The position numbers and the translations under genes were made by a program. Positions 1 to 4,641 of a stretch of 5,582 nt of DNA are shown here, one piece after another (position 1 is the first letter of the stretch; the number at the start of each line of letters is the position of its first letter). Under the pieces are notes generated by a model. That model searched no databases and had not been told where the DNA came from. It saw only the letters and a program-made list of their open reading frames with translations. The stretch spans positions 1 through 5,582 of the forward strand of contig JAQGPB010000515.1 of the NCBI GenBank assembly GCA_028293265.1, in the 5' to 3' direction. Origin of the DNA: Pedosphaera sp. (lineage in GTDB: Bacteria; Verrucomicrobiota; Verrucomicrobiae; Limisphaerales; Pedosphaeraceae).

Positions 1-1
1 C

Positions 2-673
2 GTGCCCGCGCGCCTCGTCCAAAAAAATCTCCTGCGCCTCAAACCGGAAACCAATTTTCTCGACGCCGCCCTGGTCGAGCCTTTGGCCTGCGTGGTCCAA
101 GGCGTCGAGGAGGCGCAACTGCGCGCCGGCCAGCATGTGCTCGTGATCGGCACCGGGCCGATTGGCCTGATGTTCATCGCACTCGCCCGGAACCTCGGCT
201 GCTCCGTCACGGCGGCGGGACGCGGCGAAGTCCGCCTGCAAACCGCCCGCCGATTGGGTGCGGACCGCGTCATTGACCTCACCGGCCAAAACGATCTTGT
301 CCCAGCCATTCAAACCGCCGCGAATTCACCTTTCGACATTGTCATCGAAGCCGTCGGCAAGCCCGAAGTCTGGGAAGCCGCCACGCGCCTGGTGCGCAAA
401 GGCGGCAAGGTGAATTTCTTCGGCGGCTGTCCCTCCGGCACGACCGTGTCGCTCGACACCGCGCTCTTGCACTATTCCAACCTCACCCTCCTCGCCAGCT
501 TTCACCACACCCCGCGCGCCATTCGCCGCTCGCTGGAACTGATCGAAGCCGGCATCATCCGCGCGCGCGATTTCGTGGATGGCGAATGCCCCCTGACGCA
601 ACTGCCGCAACTGTTCAAGACGATGACCGCCGGCAACCGCGCCGTAAAAACTTTAATCCGCGTCCGCGAGTAA
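2..673 (+). CDS. Zinc-type medium-chain alcohol/polyol dehydrogenase, C-terminal part (5' truncated by window edge)
   Basis: NAD(P)-dependent oxidoreductase of the medium-chain dehydrogenase family, sorbitol/threonine dehydrogenase-like branch, probably cytosolic. The 223 visible residues begin in the loop before the EPLAC motif (residues 26-30), whose Glu is a zinc-site residue in sorbitol dehydrogenases. A Rossmann fold follows with the dinucleotide-binding GTGPIG at 50-55, then VIEAVG (114-119), the glycine turn KGGKVNFFGG (133-142) and a C-terminal substrate-domain segment ending at a TAA stop. Full-length members have about 340-350 residues, so roughly 120 N-terminal residues, including the Cys and His-Glu zinc ligands, lie left of the window; the GTG at position 2 is almost certainly internal. 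The end of the second Rossmann strand reads AAGRGE where many NAD enzymes have an acidic residue, so NADP use is possible but unproven. Substrate cannot be assigned. The gene converges on the DedA gene. Confidence 0.9.
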   Translation: MPARLVQKNLLRLKPETNFLDAALVEPLACVVQGVEEAQLRAGQHVLVIGTGPIGLMFIALARNLGCSVTAAGRGEVRLQTARRLGADRVIDLTGQNDLVPAIQTAANSPFDIVIEAVGKPEVWEAATRLVRKGGKVNFFGGCPSGTTVSLDTALLHYSNLTLLASFHHTPRAIRRSLELIEAGIIRARDFVDGECPLTQLPQLFKTMTAGNRAVKTLIRVRE

Positions 674-781
674 ACCTTGCCTCTGTAGGAAACGACGTAA
701 GGAGTTTCTAATCTTCGCTTCACAGGTAAAAACGGAGACTGCAACGAGGACGCACGAATTAATCGCCAGGCCGCGGCCGTT

Positions 782-815
782 TCACCCTCTCCTGGGGGGG
801 AGGGCCGGGGTGAGA
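782..815 (+). repeat. GC-rich palindromic interspersed repeat, copy 1
   Basis: A 34-base unit that starts TCACCCTCTCCTGG and ends AGGGCCGGGGTGAG. It is an imperfect palindrome: TCACCC/GGGTGA at the ends, CCCTCTCC against a G-rich arm inside. It differs from copy 3 (2316-2349) at a single base (A to G in the right arm) and has the same orientation. Read on the opposite strand, this family gives the peptide HPGPLPQER-like, which I recall as a frequent artefact in predicted proteins of several phyla. Confidence 0.75.
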
Positions 816-870
816 ATTCTCCGAACGCACGATTCGCGCATTGAAGCCATGAACCATCCGAAGCTCAACG

Positions 871-917
871 TCTTCTCCCTCGCCCCACGACGCAGGAGTG
901 GGGCGAGGGCCGGGGAG
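871..917 (+). repeat. GC-rich palindromic interspersed repeat, diverged copy 2
   Basis: Contains a perfect 12-bp stem, CCCTCGCCCCAC (877-888) with GTGGGGCGAGGG (898-909), around a 9-base loop. It is followed by CCGGGGAGAG, matching the AGGGCCGGGGTGAG tail of copies 1 and 3 apart from one base. The orientation is the same, but the loop and inner arm differ, so it is a related subtype. It lies only about 55 bases from copy 1, and the two might form one compound element. It is the strongest hairpin in the gap between the two convergent genes. Confidence 0.7.
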
Positions 918-1027
918 AGGGGCGGCTCTATGCGCACCACGACACATAATCCTCGTAGTTTCAATCATTTCGAACTTCCGCCACCTCCGAGGTTCATGGA
1001 GAGGACGGGCTAACCACAAATCACCTG

Positions 1028-1663
1028 TCACTTCGTCTTCGCCGCAACTCCGCTCTTCATGTGCCGGTGCACAAAGAAATAATAAATCCCTCCCAGGACA
1101 ATCATCGCCCCTCCGACCCAAAGCACAATTTGGTGATATTGACCCTTCATCAGCTTTTCATCCTGGCCCATCTTGATGCCCAGCCAGCAGAGCACGCAGC
1201 ACCAGACGCCTGAACCAAGCAAGGTGAACAACGAATACCATCTGAAATCCATCCGCACGATGCCCGCGGGAATGCCGATCAAATGCCGCACCACCGGCAG
1301 CAACCGCGAGATGAACACGCCCATCGGTCCAAAATGCGCCGCCCAACGTTCCGCCCCTTCAATCTTTTCCGGCGAGATGAGCGCGTAACGTCCATAGCGC
1401 AGCAGCAAAGGCCGCCCCGCCGCCCGCGCCGTCCAATACATGATCGTCGCGCCGATCCACGACCCCAGCGTCCCCGCGATGATGATCCCCGCCAACGAAA
1501 GTTTCCCGCCCGGATTCGCGTAAGCCAGGTGCGCCGCCGGGGGAATGATCAGTTCGCTGGGCAGGGGCACAATGGTGCTTTCCATCGCCATCATCAGGCC
1601 GACCGCCGGATTGCCGTAGGTTTGCAACCCGTTCGTGTACCAATCAAGCAGAGCTTTGAACAT
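1028..1663 (-). CDS. DedA family (VTT/SNARE-associated) membrane protein
   Basis: Integral inner-membrane protein of the DedA/VTT family. Members are linked to lipid carrier flipping, membrane homeostasis and proton-motive-force maintenance; the exact role here is unknown. The 211 residues match the usual family length. The first re-entrant motif is MESTIVPLPSE (27-37), with the conserved Glu and Pro-x-Pro. A Gly-rich helix GTLGSWIGATIMYW follows (64-77). The signature arginine motif ISRLLPVVRHLIGIPAG (118-134) carries Arg120 and Arg126, equivalent to essential arginines in studied members. Hydrophobic helices lie at about 141-165 and 178-197, and the tail is short and basic. At the position where E. 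coli YqjA-type proteins carry an Asp, this one has Gly-Ser, as in some other DedA subgroups. The ATG at 1663 gives the standard N-terminus, though no clear Shine-Dalgarno sequence precedes it. It lies 70 bases downstream of the small hypothetical gene on the same strand, so co-transcription is likely. Confidence 0.93.
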   Translation of the reverse strand: MFKALLDWYTNGLQTYGNPAVGLMMAMESTIVPLPSELIIPPAAHLAYANPGGKLSLAGIIIAGTLGSWIGATIMYWTARAAGRPLLLRYGRYALISPEKIEGAERWAAHFGPMGVFISRLLPVVRHLIGIPAGIVRMDFRWYSLFTLLGSGVWCCVLCWLGIKMGQDEKLMKGQYHQIVLWVGGAMIVLGGIYYFFVHRHMKSGVAAKTK

Positions 1664-1733
1664 CCGAAGTGCTTACCGGGAAAACTCCGCCGGAGCAAGC
1701 CGCATTCGTCAAATGGCCATGACGTCTGGTTGG

Positions 1734-2144
1734 CTATTCGTCGAATTCCTGCGCCTGCAGGCTCTGAAGCGCGCCTTGGACGATTTGCAACGAGCGCAAC
1801 ATTTCGGCTTTCAAGTCGTCCGCCGGCGGATGATCCGTATCGCCCAAAATCTTTGACATTCTTTCGAGCAGCTCCGGCGCGCGCTTTTTGATGCTCGCAA
1901 TCTGTTTTTCCCAGGCGAGTTTTTTCTTGGCGCAATCCAGCAGCACCGTCAGATATTCGACTTCCTGCCGCGTCGAGCGCTCGCCCCCATACTTGGCATT
2001 GGCCGATTTCAATTCAGCCATGACCGACGAAATCGTCTCCTGGCAGCGCCCAACGCTCACCCCCAACTGCTGCACCTCGGCGAGAACTTTCCGGCGTTCC
2101 GCGGTCTTTATCTGGCCCTGTTGGATGTAACGGTTCACCGACAT
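1734..2144 (-). CDS. Small helical/coiled-coil hypothetical protein
   Basis: I do not recognise this family. From the ATG at 2144 it has 136 residues, charged, without a signal peptide or membrane segment, so probably cytosolic. Almost the whole chain looks helical with heptad-like spacing: a first helical stretch RYIQQGQIKTAERRKVLAEV (about 5-24), a middle stretch EVEYLTVLLDCAKKKLAWEKQI (about 60-82), and a C-terminal amphipathic helix before QAQEFDE. A break with GDTDHPPADD (about 99-108) separates the last helix. An upstream in-frame TTG at 2180 would add 12 residues (LIAGWSVAQVIA as encoded). Neither start has a good Shine-Dalgarno sequence; ATG is preferred because the added segment does not look like the rest. 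It precedes the DedA gene by 70 bases on the same strand and probably shares its transcript. A LexA-like inverted repeat lies 37 bases upstream of the ATG. Codon use resembles its neighbours, which supports a real gene. Confidence 0.7.
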   Translation of the reverse strand: MSVNRYIQQGQIKTAERRKVLAEVQQLGVSVGRCQETISSVMAELKSANAKYGGERSTRQEVEYLTVLLDCAKKKLAWEKQIASIKKRAPELLERMSKILGDTDHPPADDLKAEMLRSLQIVQGALQSLQAQEFDE

Positions 2145-2181
2145 GGCAATAACTTGCGCGACAGACCATCCTGCAATCAAG

Positions 2182-2195
2182 AGTTCATTTGAACC
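2182..2195. promoter_or_regulatory. LexA-like inverted repeat upstream of the helical-protein/DedA pair
   Basis: AGTTCATTTGAACC has the core GTTC-N4-GAAC, a perfect 4-bp inverted repeat with a 4-base spacer. The published Verrucomicrobia LexA consensus is TGTTC-N4-GAACA. The core matches fully but both outer bases differ (A for T, C for A), so 8 of 10 defined positions agree. It sits 37 bases upstream of the preferred ATG at 2144, a reasonable operator position. Such a core is expected by chance roughly once per 65 kb, so this is suggestive only. Confidence 0.3.
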
Positions 2196-2315
2196 AACCG
2201 TTAACCGGCGCGTTTAAGCGGGTAGCCAAAATAAATGTGACCGTTGGCAATTGTGGCCGTCCAGCAGCGGCGAATGCAACCAAGACGATCAAATCTTCCA
2301 AACGCGCGGCAATGC

Positions 2316-2349
2316 TCACCCTCTCCTGGGGGAGAGGGCCGGGGTGAGG
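2316..2349 (+). repeat. GC-rich palindromic interspersed repeat, copy 3
   Basis: Matches copy 1 at 33 of 34 bases in the same orientation. It folds into a clean hairpin, CCCTCTCC with GGAGAGGG, and is bounded by CACCC/GGGTG ends. On the minus strand it encodes the artefact peptide HPGPLPQER in a 68-codon frame (2185-2391) that is not considered a gene. Confidence 0.8.
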
Positions 2350-2443
2350 GCGGGCTTTCCACTGACCATTTGTCTCATTTATTTTGCACACGTGCTTAAG
2401 CGTTTAAGAGCCTTCCCATGCATGTCGCTGTTAGGCCTGCCAC

Positions 2444-2610
2444 CATGCCGCTCCTCTGGAGCTTTGATCTGGCTGGCTGGAAACTATAAACATGCCGCTC
2501 CTACGGAGCTTTTGGCTGGCCGAAGGCGTTTTCTGGAAGCTCCGTAGCAGCGCCATGTTTATAGTAACGATCCAAAAATAGATCTTCCCAAGCTCCAGCG
2601 GAGCGACATG
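2444..2610. repeat. Nested inverted array of four CATGCCGCTCC-type repeats
   Basis: Four units of about 21-28 bases related to CATGCCGCTCCTACGGAGCT. Unit A is at 2444-2464 (+) and unit B at 2484-2511 (+, with leading CTATAAA). Unit C is at 2537-2564 (inverted copy of B, 26 of 28 bases) and unit D at 2590-2610 (inverted copy of A, 19 of 21 bases). The inner pair B/C and the outer pair A/D are nested, so the whole block can form one long cruciform or hairpin. Each unit also carries its own small palindrome (GCTCC/GGAGC). A shorter fragment, CATGTCGCTG, lies at 2421-2430. I recall this family as abundant between genes in Verrucomicrobiota and related phyla; no search was run. Confidence 0.8.
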
Positions 2611-2671
2611 AAGAAACTCCCTCGCCCGGTCATTCTCCTTTGAATTGCCAAAAAGTGAGATGCGCCCATCA

Positions 2672-2776
2672 AAATCCGTGTTCGTCCGTGGCTGAAATCC
2701 CATTCCCCTTTTGCGTTCTATGCGTTCTTTCGCGGCTCATTCTGAATCCGTGTTCATCCGTGTCCATCCGTGGTTC
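2672..2776 (+). repeat. Array of ATCCGTG- and GCGTTCT-type interspersed repeats
   Basis: Three adjoining modules. The first is AAATCCGTGTTCGTCCGTGG (2672-2691). The second is TTTTGCGTTCTATGCGTTCT with its CGCGGC tail (2709-2736). The third spans 2744-2776 and contains the near-perfect 10-base tandem TGTTCATCCG/TGTCCATCCG followed by TGGTTC. The modules end 12 bases before the stop codon of the minus-strand glycosylase. Read as protein they give CVLCVLSRL and SVFIRVHPWF, which I recall as common artefact peptides in predicted proteomes of repeat-rich bacteria. Confidence 0.75.
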
Positions 2777-2788
2777 AAAAAATCCCCT

Positions 2789-3688
2789 CTACGCCTTCAG
2801 GAAAAAATTCCTCTGCTTCTCACTGACCGGCATCCCCAGCTTTTCCATCACCGCCAGCATGTCCTCCCAGACCTTGCGCTTCTCGCCGAGCGCCTGGTTG
2901 CGCAACAAATACGCCGGATGATACGTCGGCATCAGCGGAATGTTGCGATACGTCTGCCATTGCCCGCGCAATTTGGTGATGCCAACCGTCTTGCCCAGCA
3001 ACCCTTCCACCGCCGTCCCGCCCAGCGCGACCAGCACCTTCGGTTTGATCAGATCAATCTGCTCATGCAAATAAGGAATGCAGGTTTCCATCTCCTGTGG
3101 CGTCGGCTTGCGATTGCCCGCGTTTTGGCCCGGAGTATCCGGGCGGCATTTCAAAATGTTCGCGATATACACTGTCTCGCGCTGCAGCCCCATCGTTTGG
3201 ATGATTTTGGTCAGCAACTGCCCGGCCTTGCCCACGAACGGCTCGCCCTGTTCGTCTTCATCCGCCCCCGGCGCTTCGCCCACGAACATCAGCGGCGATT
3301 CAATATTCCCCACGCCGAACACCACATTTTTTCGCGACGAAGCCAGGTTCGGGCACCGGACGCAAACCATCGCCCGCCCGCGCAATTCCTCAAACGCAGC
3401 CACCTTGGCCGGGTCAGAAACAACCGGAGTAGCCTTTGGCATCGGTGCTGGCGTCGGCTTCGGCGTTGGCAGGGCAGGGGATGCGACCGGCCTGGCGGCG
3501 CGCGTCGCCGCCACGGGAGAAGTCGCCATCGGTGAAACCATCGTCGCCCGCCGCGAAACCGGCTGGGCCAAAGCCGCCAAAGATTCCGGCCTCACCGAAA
3601 CAAAACGGACCCCTTGCTGCTTCAACGATTCCAAGTGATGAATCGCCGCTTCGAGCAATTGGTTGTAAGCATCCGACATGATTTCCAT
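2789..3688 (-). CDS. Family 4 uracil-DNA glycosylase with N-terminal Pro/Ala-rich extension
   Basis: Removes uracil from DNA, starting base excision repair in the cytoplasm. The catalytic domain spans about residues 98-295 of 299. Four cysteines, C109, C112, C181 and C203, match the 4Fe-4S cluster ligands of family 4 (UDGa) enzymes. Motif 1 is GEAPGADEDEQGEPFVG (137-153) and motif 2 is HPAYLLRN (257-264). Most family 4 enzymes have about 200-230 residues; here a predicted helix (about 5-25) and a low-complexity Pro/Ala/Thr linker (about 50-92) precede the domain, as in the proteins once labelled phage SPO1 DNA polymerase-related. A purine-rich GGGGTGGA (minus strand, 3701-3694) favours the ATG at 3688. 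AGGATGG upstream of a second in-frame ATG at 3679 would equally suit the MSDAYN start. The gene stands alone: the next gene downstream on its strand is 644 bases away. No SOS-type box was seen in its upstream region. Confidence 0.93.
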   Translation of the reverse strand: MEIMSDAYNQLLEAAIHHLESLKQQGVRFVSVRPESLAALAQPVSRRATMVSPMATSPVAATRAARPVASPALPTPKPTPAPMPKATPVVSDPAKVAAFEELRGRAMVCVRCPNLASSRKNVVFGVGNIESPLMFVGEAPGADEDEQGEPFVGKAGQLLTKIIQTMGLQRETVYIANILKCRPDTPGQNAGNRKPTPQEMETCIPYLHEQIDLIKPKVLVALGGTAVEGLLGKTVGITKLRGQWQTYRNIPLMPTYHPAYLLRNQALGEKRKVWEDMLAVMEKLGMPVSEKQRNFFLKA

Positions 3689-3794
3689 CCTAATCCACCC
3701 CGCCGTAACTGCACGGAAAATGTGCGCGGATTAATTTAAGCGGGCGAATTTCGCCGGTACCACCACCGCGCTCCATCATTCGCCTGCCGAACCC

Positions 3795-3910
3795 GGGTCC
3801 ATCCGCGGTTAAAAATTCCCTTCCCGTTTGCTCCCATTCCGCCATTCGATGTTCGATGTTCGATGTTTCCCAATTCATGAAAATCCGTGTCCACCCGCGG
3901 TTAAAAACCC
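3795..3910 (+). repeat. ATCCGCGG-type repeats flanking a TTCGATG tandem
   Basis: GGGTCCATCCGCGGTTAAAAA (3795-3815) and GTGTCCACCCGCGGTTAAAAA (3887-3907) are two copies of the repeat seen at 2744-2776, in the same orientation. Between them is a perfect 3 x 7-base tandem TTCGATG (3845-3865), followed by TTTCCCAATTCATG. In reverse the tandem gives the peptide SNIEHRM, another artefact I recall from repeat-rich genomes. The block lies upstream of the glycosylase, between its start codon and the A/T-tract block. Confidence 0.75.
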
Positions 3911-3949
3911 TCCTGCCCCGTTGCAGCAAAACGACCCTTTTTACGTGTA

Positions 3950-4070
3950 GGGAAAAAAGATTTTTTCACCCCCCAAAAAGACCATGTTTTTCCGAAAACA
4001 GCAAACCCGCATAAACATTGGCCGCAACCGCCTTTTTTTCACAAAGATTCATCAAAATAAAAAAGCGTGT
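3950..4070. promoter_or_regulatory. A/T-tract-rich probable promoter or bent-DNA block
   Basis: Runs of A or T recur through otherwise GC-rich DNA: A6 at 3953-3958, T6 at 3961-3966, A5 at 3975-3979, T5 at 3987-3991, A4 at 3995-3998, T7 at 4033-4039 and A6 at 4059-4064. Small perfect hairpins, such as GTTTT-TCCG-AAAAC (3986-3999), are present. A consensus -35-like TTGACA occurs on the minus strand at 4073-4068, but no good -10 follows at 16-18 bases. The composition suggests a transcription start or curved DNA region; direction is uncertain. Confidence 0.35.
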
Positions 4071-4071
4071 C

Positions 4072-4088
4072 AAACCTACCGTAGGTTT
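4072..4088. promoter_or_regulatory. Perfect 17-bp palindrome, candidate operator
   Basis: AAACCTACCGTAGGTTT has two perfect 8-bp arms (4072-4079, 4081-4088) around one central base, typical of a dimeric repressor or activator site. It overlaps the minus-strand TTGACA (4073-4068) and lies at the edge of the A/T-tract block. A TAAAGT (-10-like, plus strand) is found 22 bases further on, at 4111-4116. The binding factor is not identifiable; the sequence does not match the LexA consensus. Confidence 0.4.
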
Positions 4089-4209
4089 CATTTTCCAGCC
4101 TCCCCTCTGGTAAAGTGGGTCCTATGAATGCTCAATATAGAGTATGTCGGGGTCCAGGCCGCGTGGCTCGCGGGTCGGAAGCGCCGGGCGTCGCGCCCGT
4201 CACCCGGCC

Positions 4210-4327
4210 CTCAACCCTCAACGATCAACCCTCAACCACATCGGGGCGGAGTTTCCCGCCAAATCAGCCCTTGTCCCACCCTCAACCCGCAACCACTTCG
4301 GCGCGGAGTTTCTCACCAAATCAGACC
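4210..4327 (+). repeat. CTCAACC short repeats and two 37-bp direct repeats
   Basis: CTCAACC and close variants recur at 4210-4237 and again at 4281-4287. Two 37-base copies beginning AACCAC and ending with CCAAATCAG plus three bases lie at 4234-4270 and 4291-4327. They match at 32 of 37 bases and have a period of 57. Translated, the first part gives RPSTLNDQPST, a type of low-complexity peptide common in spurious frames from these genomes. A degenerate further trace (CTCTCAACCTGGAGCGG) is at 4357-4373. Confidence 0.65.
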
Positions 4328-4507
4328 AAATTTGCGTCACTCCGCTTTCCGTCCCACTCTCAACCTGGAGCGGCCAACCCGCCTTCGCCCAAAATCAGCC
4401 CAAAACCACCCGCATCAACCCGGCTTAACTCGCCTTAACTCACATAAAACAATGAAAAAAGGATTCTTTTTCTCAAATGGCCAAAGCGCAGGAGTTCCTT
4501 GGGCCAG

Positions 4508-4594
4508 GGGCGCATCTCGGCAGCGCCACCAACCCGATGGCGGTACGCCCAGGGGGATGGGAGCGCTCCGTGGTGGTACCGCCAAGATGCGCCC
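4508..4594. repeat. 87-base imperfect inverted-repeat element upstream of the membrane protein
   Basis: Two 24-base arms, 4508-4531 (starting GGGCGCATCT) and 4571-4594 (ending AGATGCGCCC), are inverted copies matching at 20 of 24 positions, with the outer 10 bases perfect. The 39-base centre contains a perfect 10-bp palindrome GGAGCGCTCC (4560-4569). It also has GGCGGTAC (4539-4546), which can alternatively pair with GTACCGCC (4576-4583). This looks like a small palindromic element or an RNA leader hairpin. No transposase and no obvious target duplication are visible. It ends 47 bases before the start codon of the next gene. Confidence 0.6.
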
Positions 4595-4641
4595 GAATCA
4601 CAGGCTTTCTGGACTTGCCAATGTGCGCGGCATGATTTCAA

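Larger units (their letters stand above)
674..1027. other. Intergenic region between convergent genes, repeat-bearing, no gene seen
   Basis: This 354-base gap separates the stops of the dehydrogenase (+) and the DedA gene (-). It contains two GC-rich palindromic repeats (782-815 and 871-917). A weak inverted repeat, GAAAC at 689-693 against GTTTC at 704-708, sits just after the dehydrogenase stop and may belong to another repeat family. A 10-bp palindrome GAGAATTCTC lies at 812-821. Short reading frames here overlap the repeats and have no protein-like features. The GC hairpins could help end transcription from both sides, but neither is followed by a T run, so no canonical terminator is called. 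Confidence 0.7.
2145..2788. other. Repeat-rich intergenic region, no gene seen
   Basis: This 644-base gap lies between two minus-strand genes, downstream of the glycosylase and upstream of the small helical protein. From the low end it contains a LexA-like site (2182-2195), a GC palindromic repeat (2316-2349), a nested set of CATGCCGCTCC-type repeats (2444-2610) and an array of ATCCGTG/GCGTTCT repeats (2672-2776). Reading frames here translate the repeats themselves. The promoter for the helical-protein/DedA pair should lie near 2145-2260 on the minus strand, but I see no convincing -35/-10 pair. Confidence 0.65.
3689..4641. other. Long divergent intergenic region filled with repeats, no convincing gene
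   Basis: These 953 bases separate two divergently transcribed genes and should hold promoters for both. From left to right: about 100 bases of ordinary sequence upstream of the glycosylase, ATCCGCGG and TTCGATG repeats (3795-3910), an A/T-tract block (3950-4070), a 17-bp palindrome (4072-4088), a GC-rich segment with a small hairpin GGGCG-TCG-CGCCC (4186-4198), CTCAACC and 37-bp repeats (4210-4327), the short tandem CTTAACTCGC/CTTAACTCAC (4423-4442) and an inverted-repeat element (4508-4594). Open frames of 70-178 codons run through it in several phases but encode repeat-derived Pro/Ser/Arg-rich sequence with no domain. No clear -35/-10 pair was found for either gene. Confidence 0.65.

Noticed and set aside
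759..1176. Short frames on both strands between the dehydrogenase and DedA genes (60-120 codons)
   Set aside because: They run through the GC palindromes, give HPGPPPQER-like and Arg/Pro-rich peptides and have no domain or start signal.
1685..1695. Small palindrome CTCCG-C-CGGAG between the helical-protein and DedA genes
   Set aside because: Five-bp arms with a 1-base centre and no T run; too short to call a terminator or operator.
2185..2391. 68-codon minus-strand frame upstream of the helical-protein gene
   Set aside because: Its core RPHPGPLPQERV is the translated GC repeat; the remainder has no recognisable feature.
2431..2703. 90-codon minus-strand frame
   Set aside because: It translates the CATGCCGCTCC and ATCCGTG repeats (LRRSGMFI), not a protein family.
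2711..3535. 274-codon plus-strand frame opposite the glycosylase
   Set aside because: It is the antisense shadow of the glycosylase, which has clear motifs, and its start lies in repeats (SVFIRVHPWF).
3845..3865. CRISPR-like array
   Set aside because: The unit is 7 bases in perfect tandem with no spacers and no cas gene nearby.
3690..3929. 79-codon minus-strand frame upstream of the glycosylase
   Set aside because: Made of TTCGATG and ATCCGCGG repeats (NWETSNIEHRM); no ribosome binding site.
3952..3967. Intrinsic terminator from GAAAAAA-GA-TTTTTTC
   Set aside because: The stem is only A/T pairs plus one G/C with a 2-base loop, too weak for a canonical terminator, and no gene ends here.
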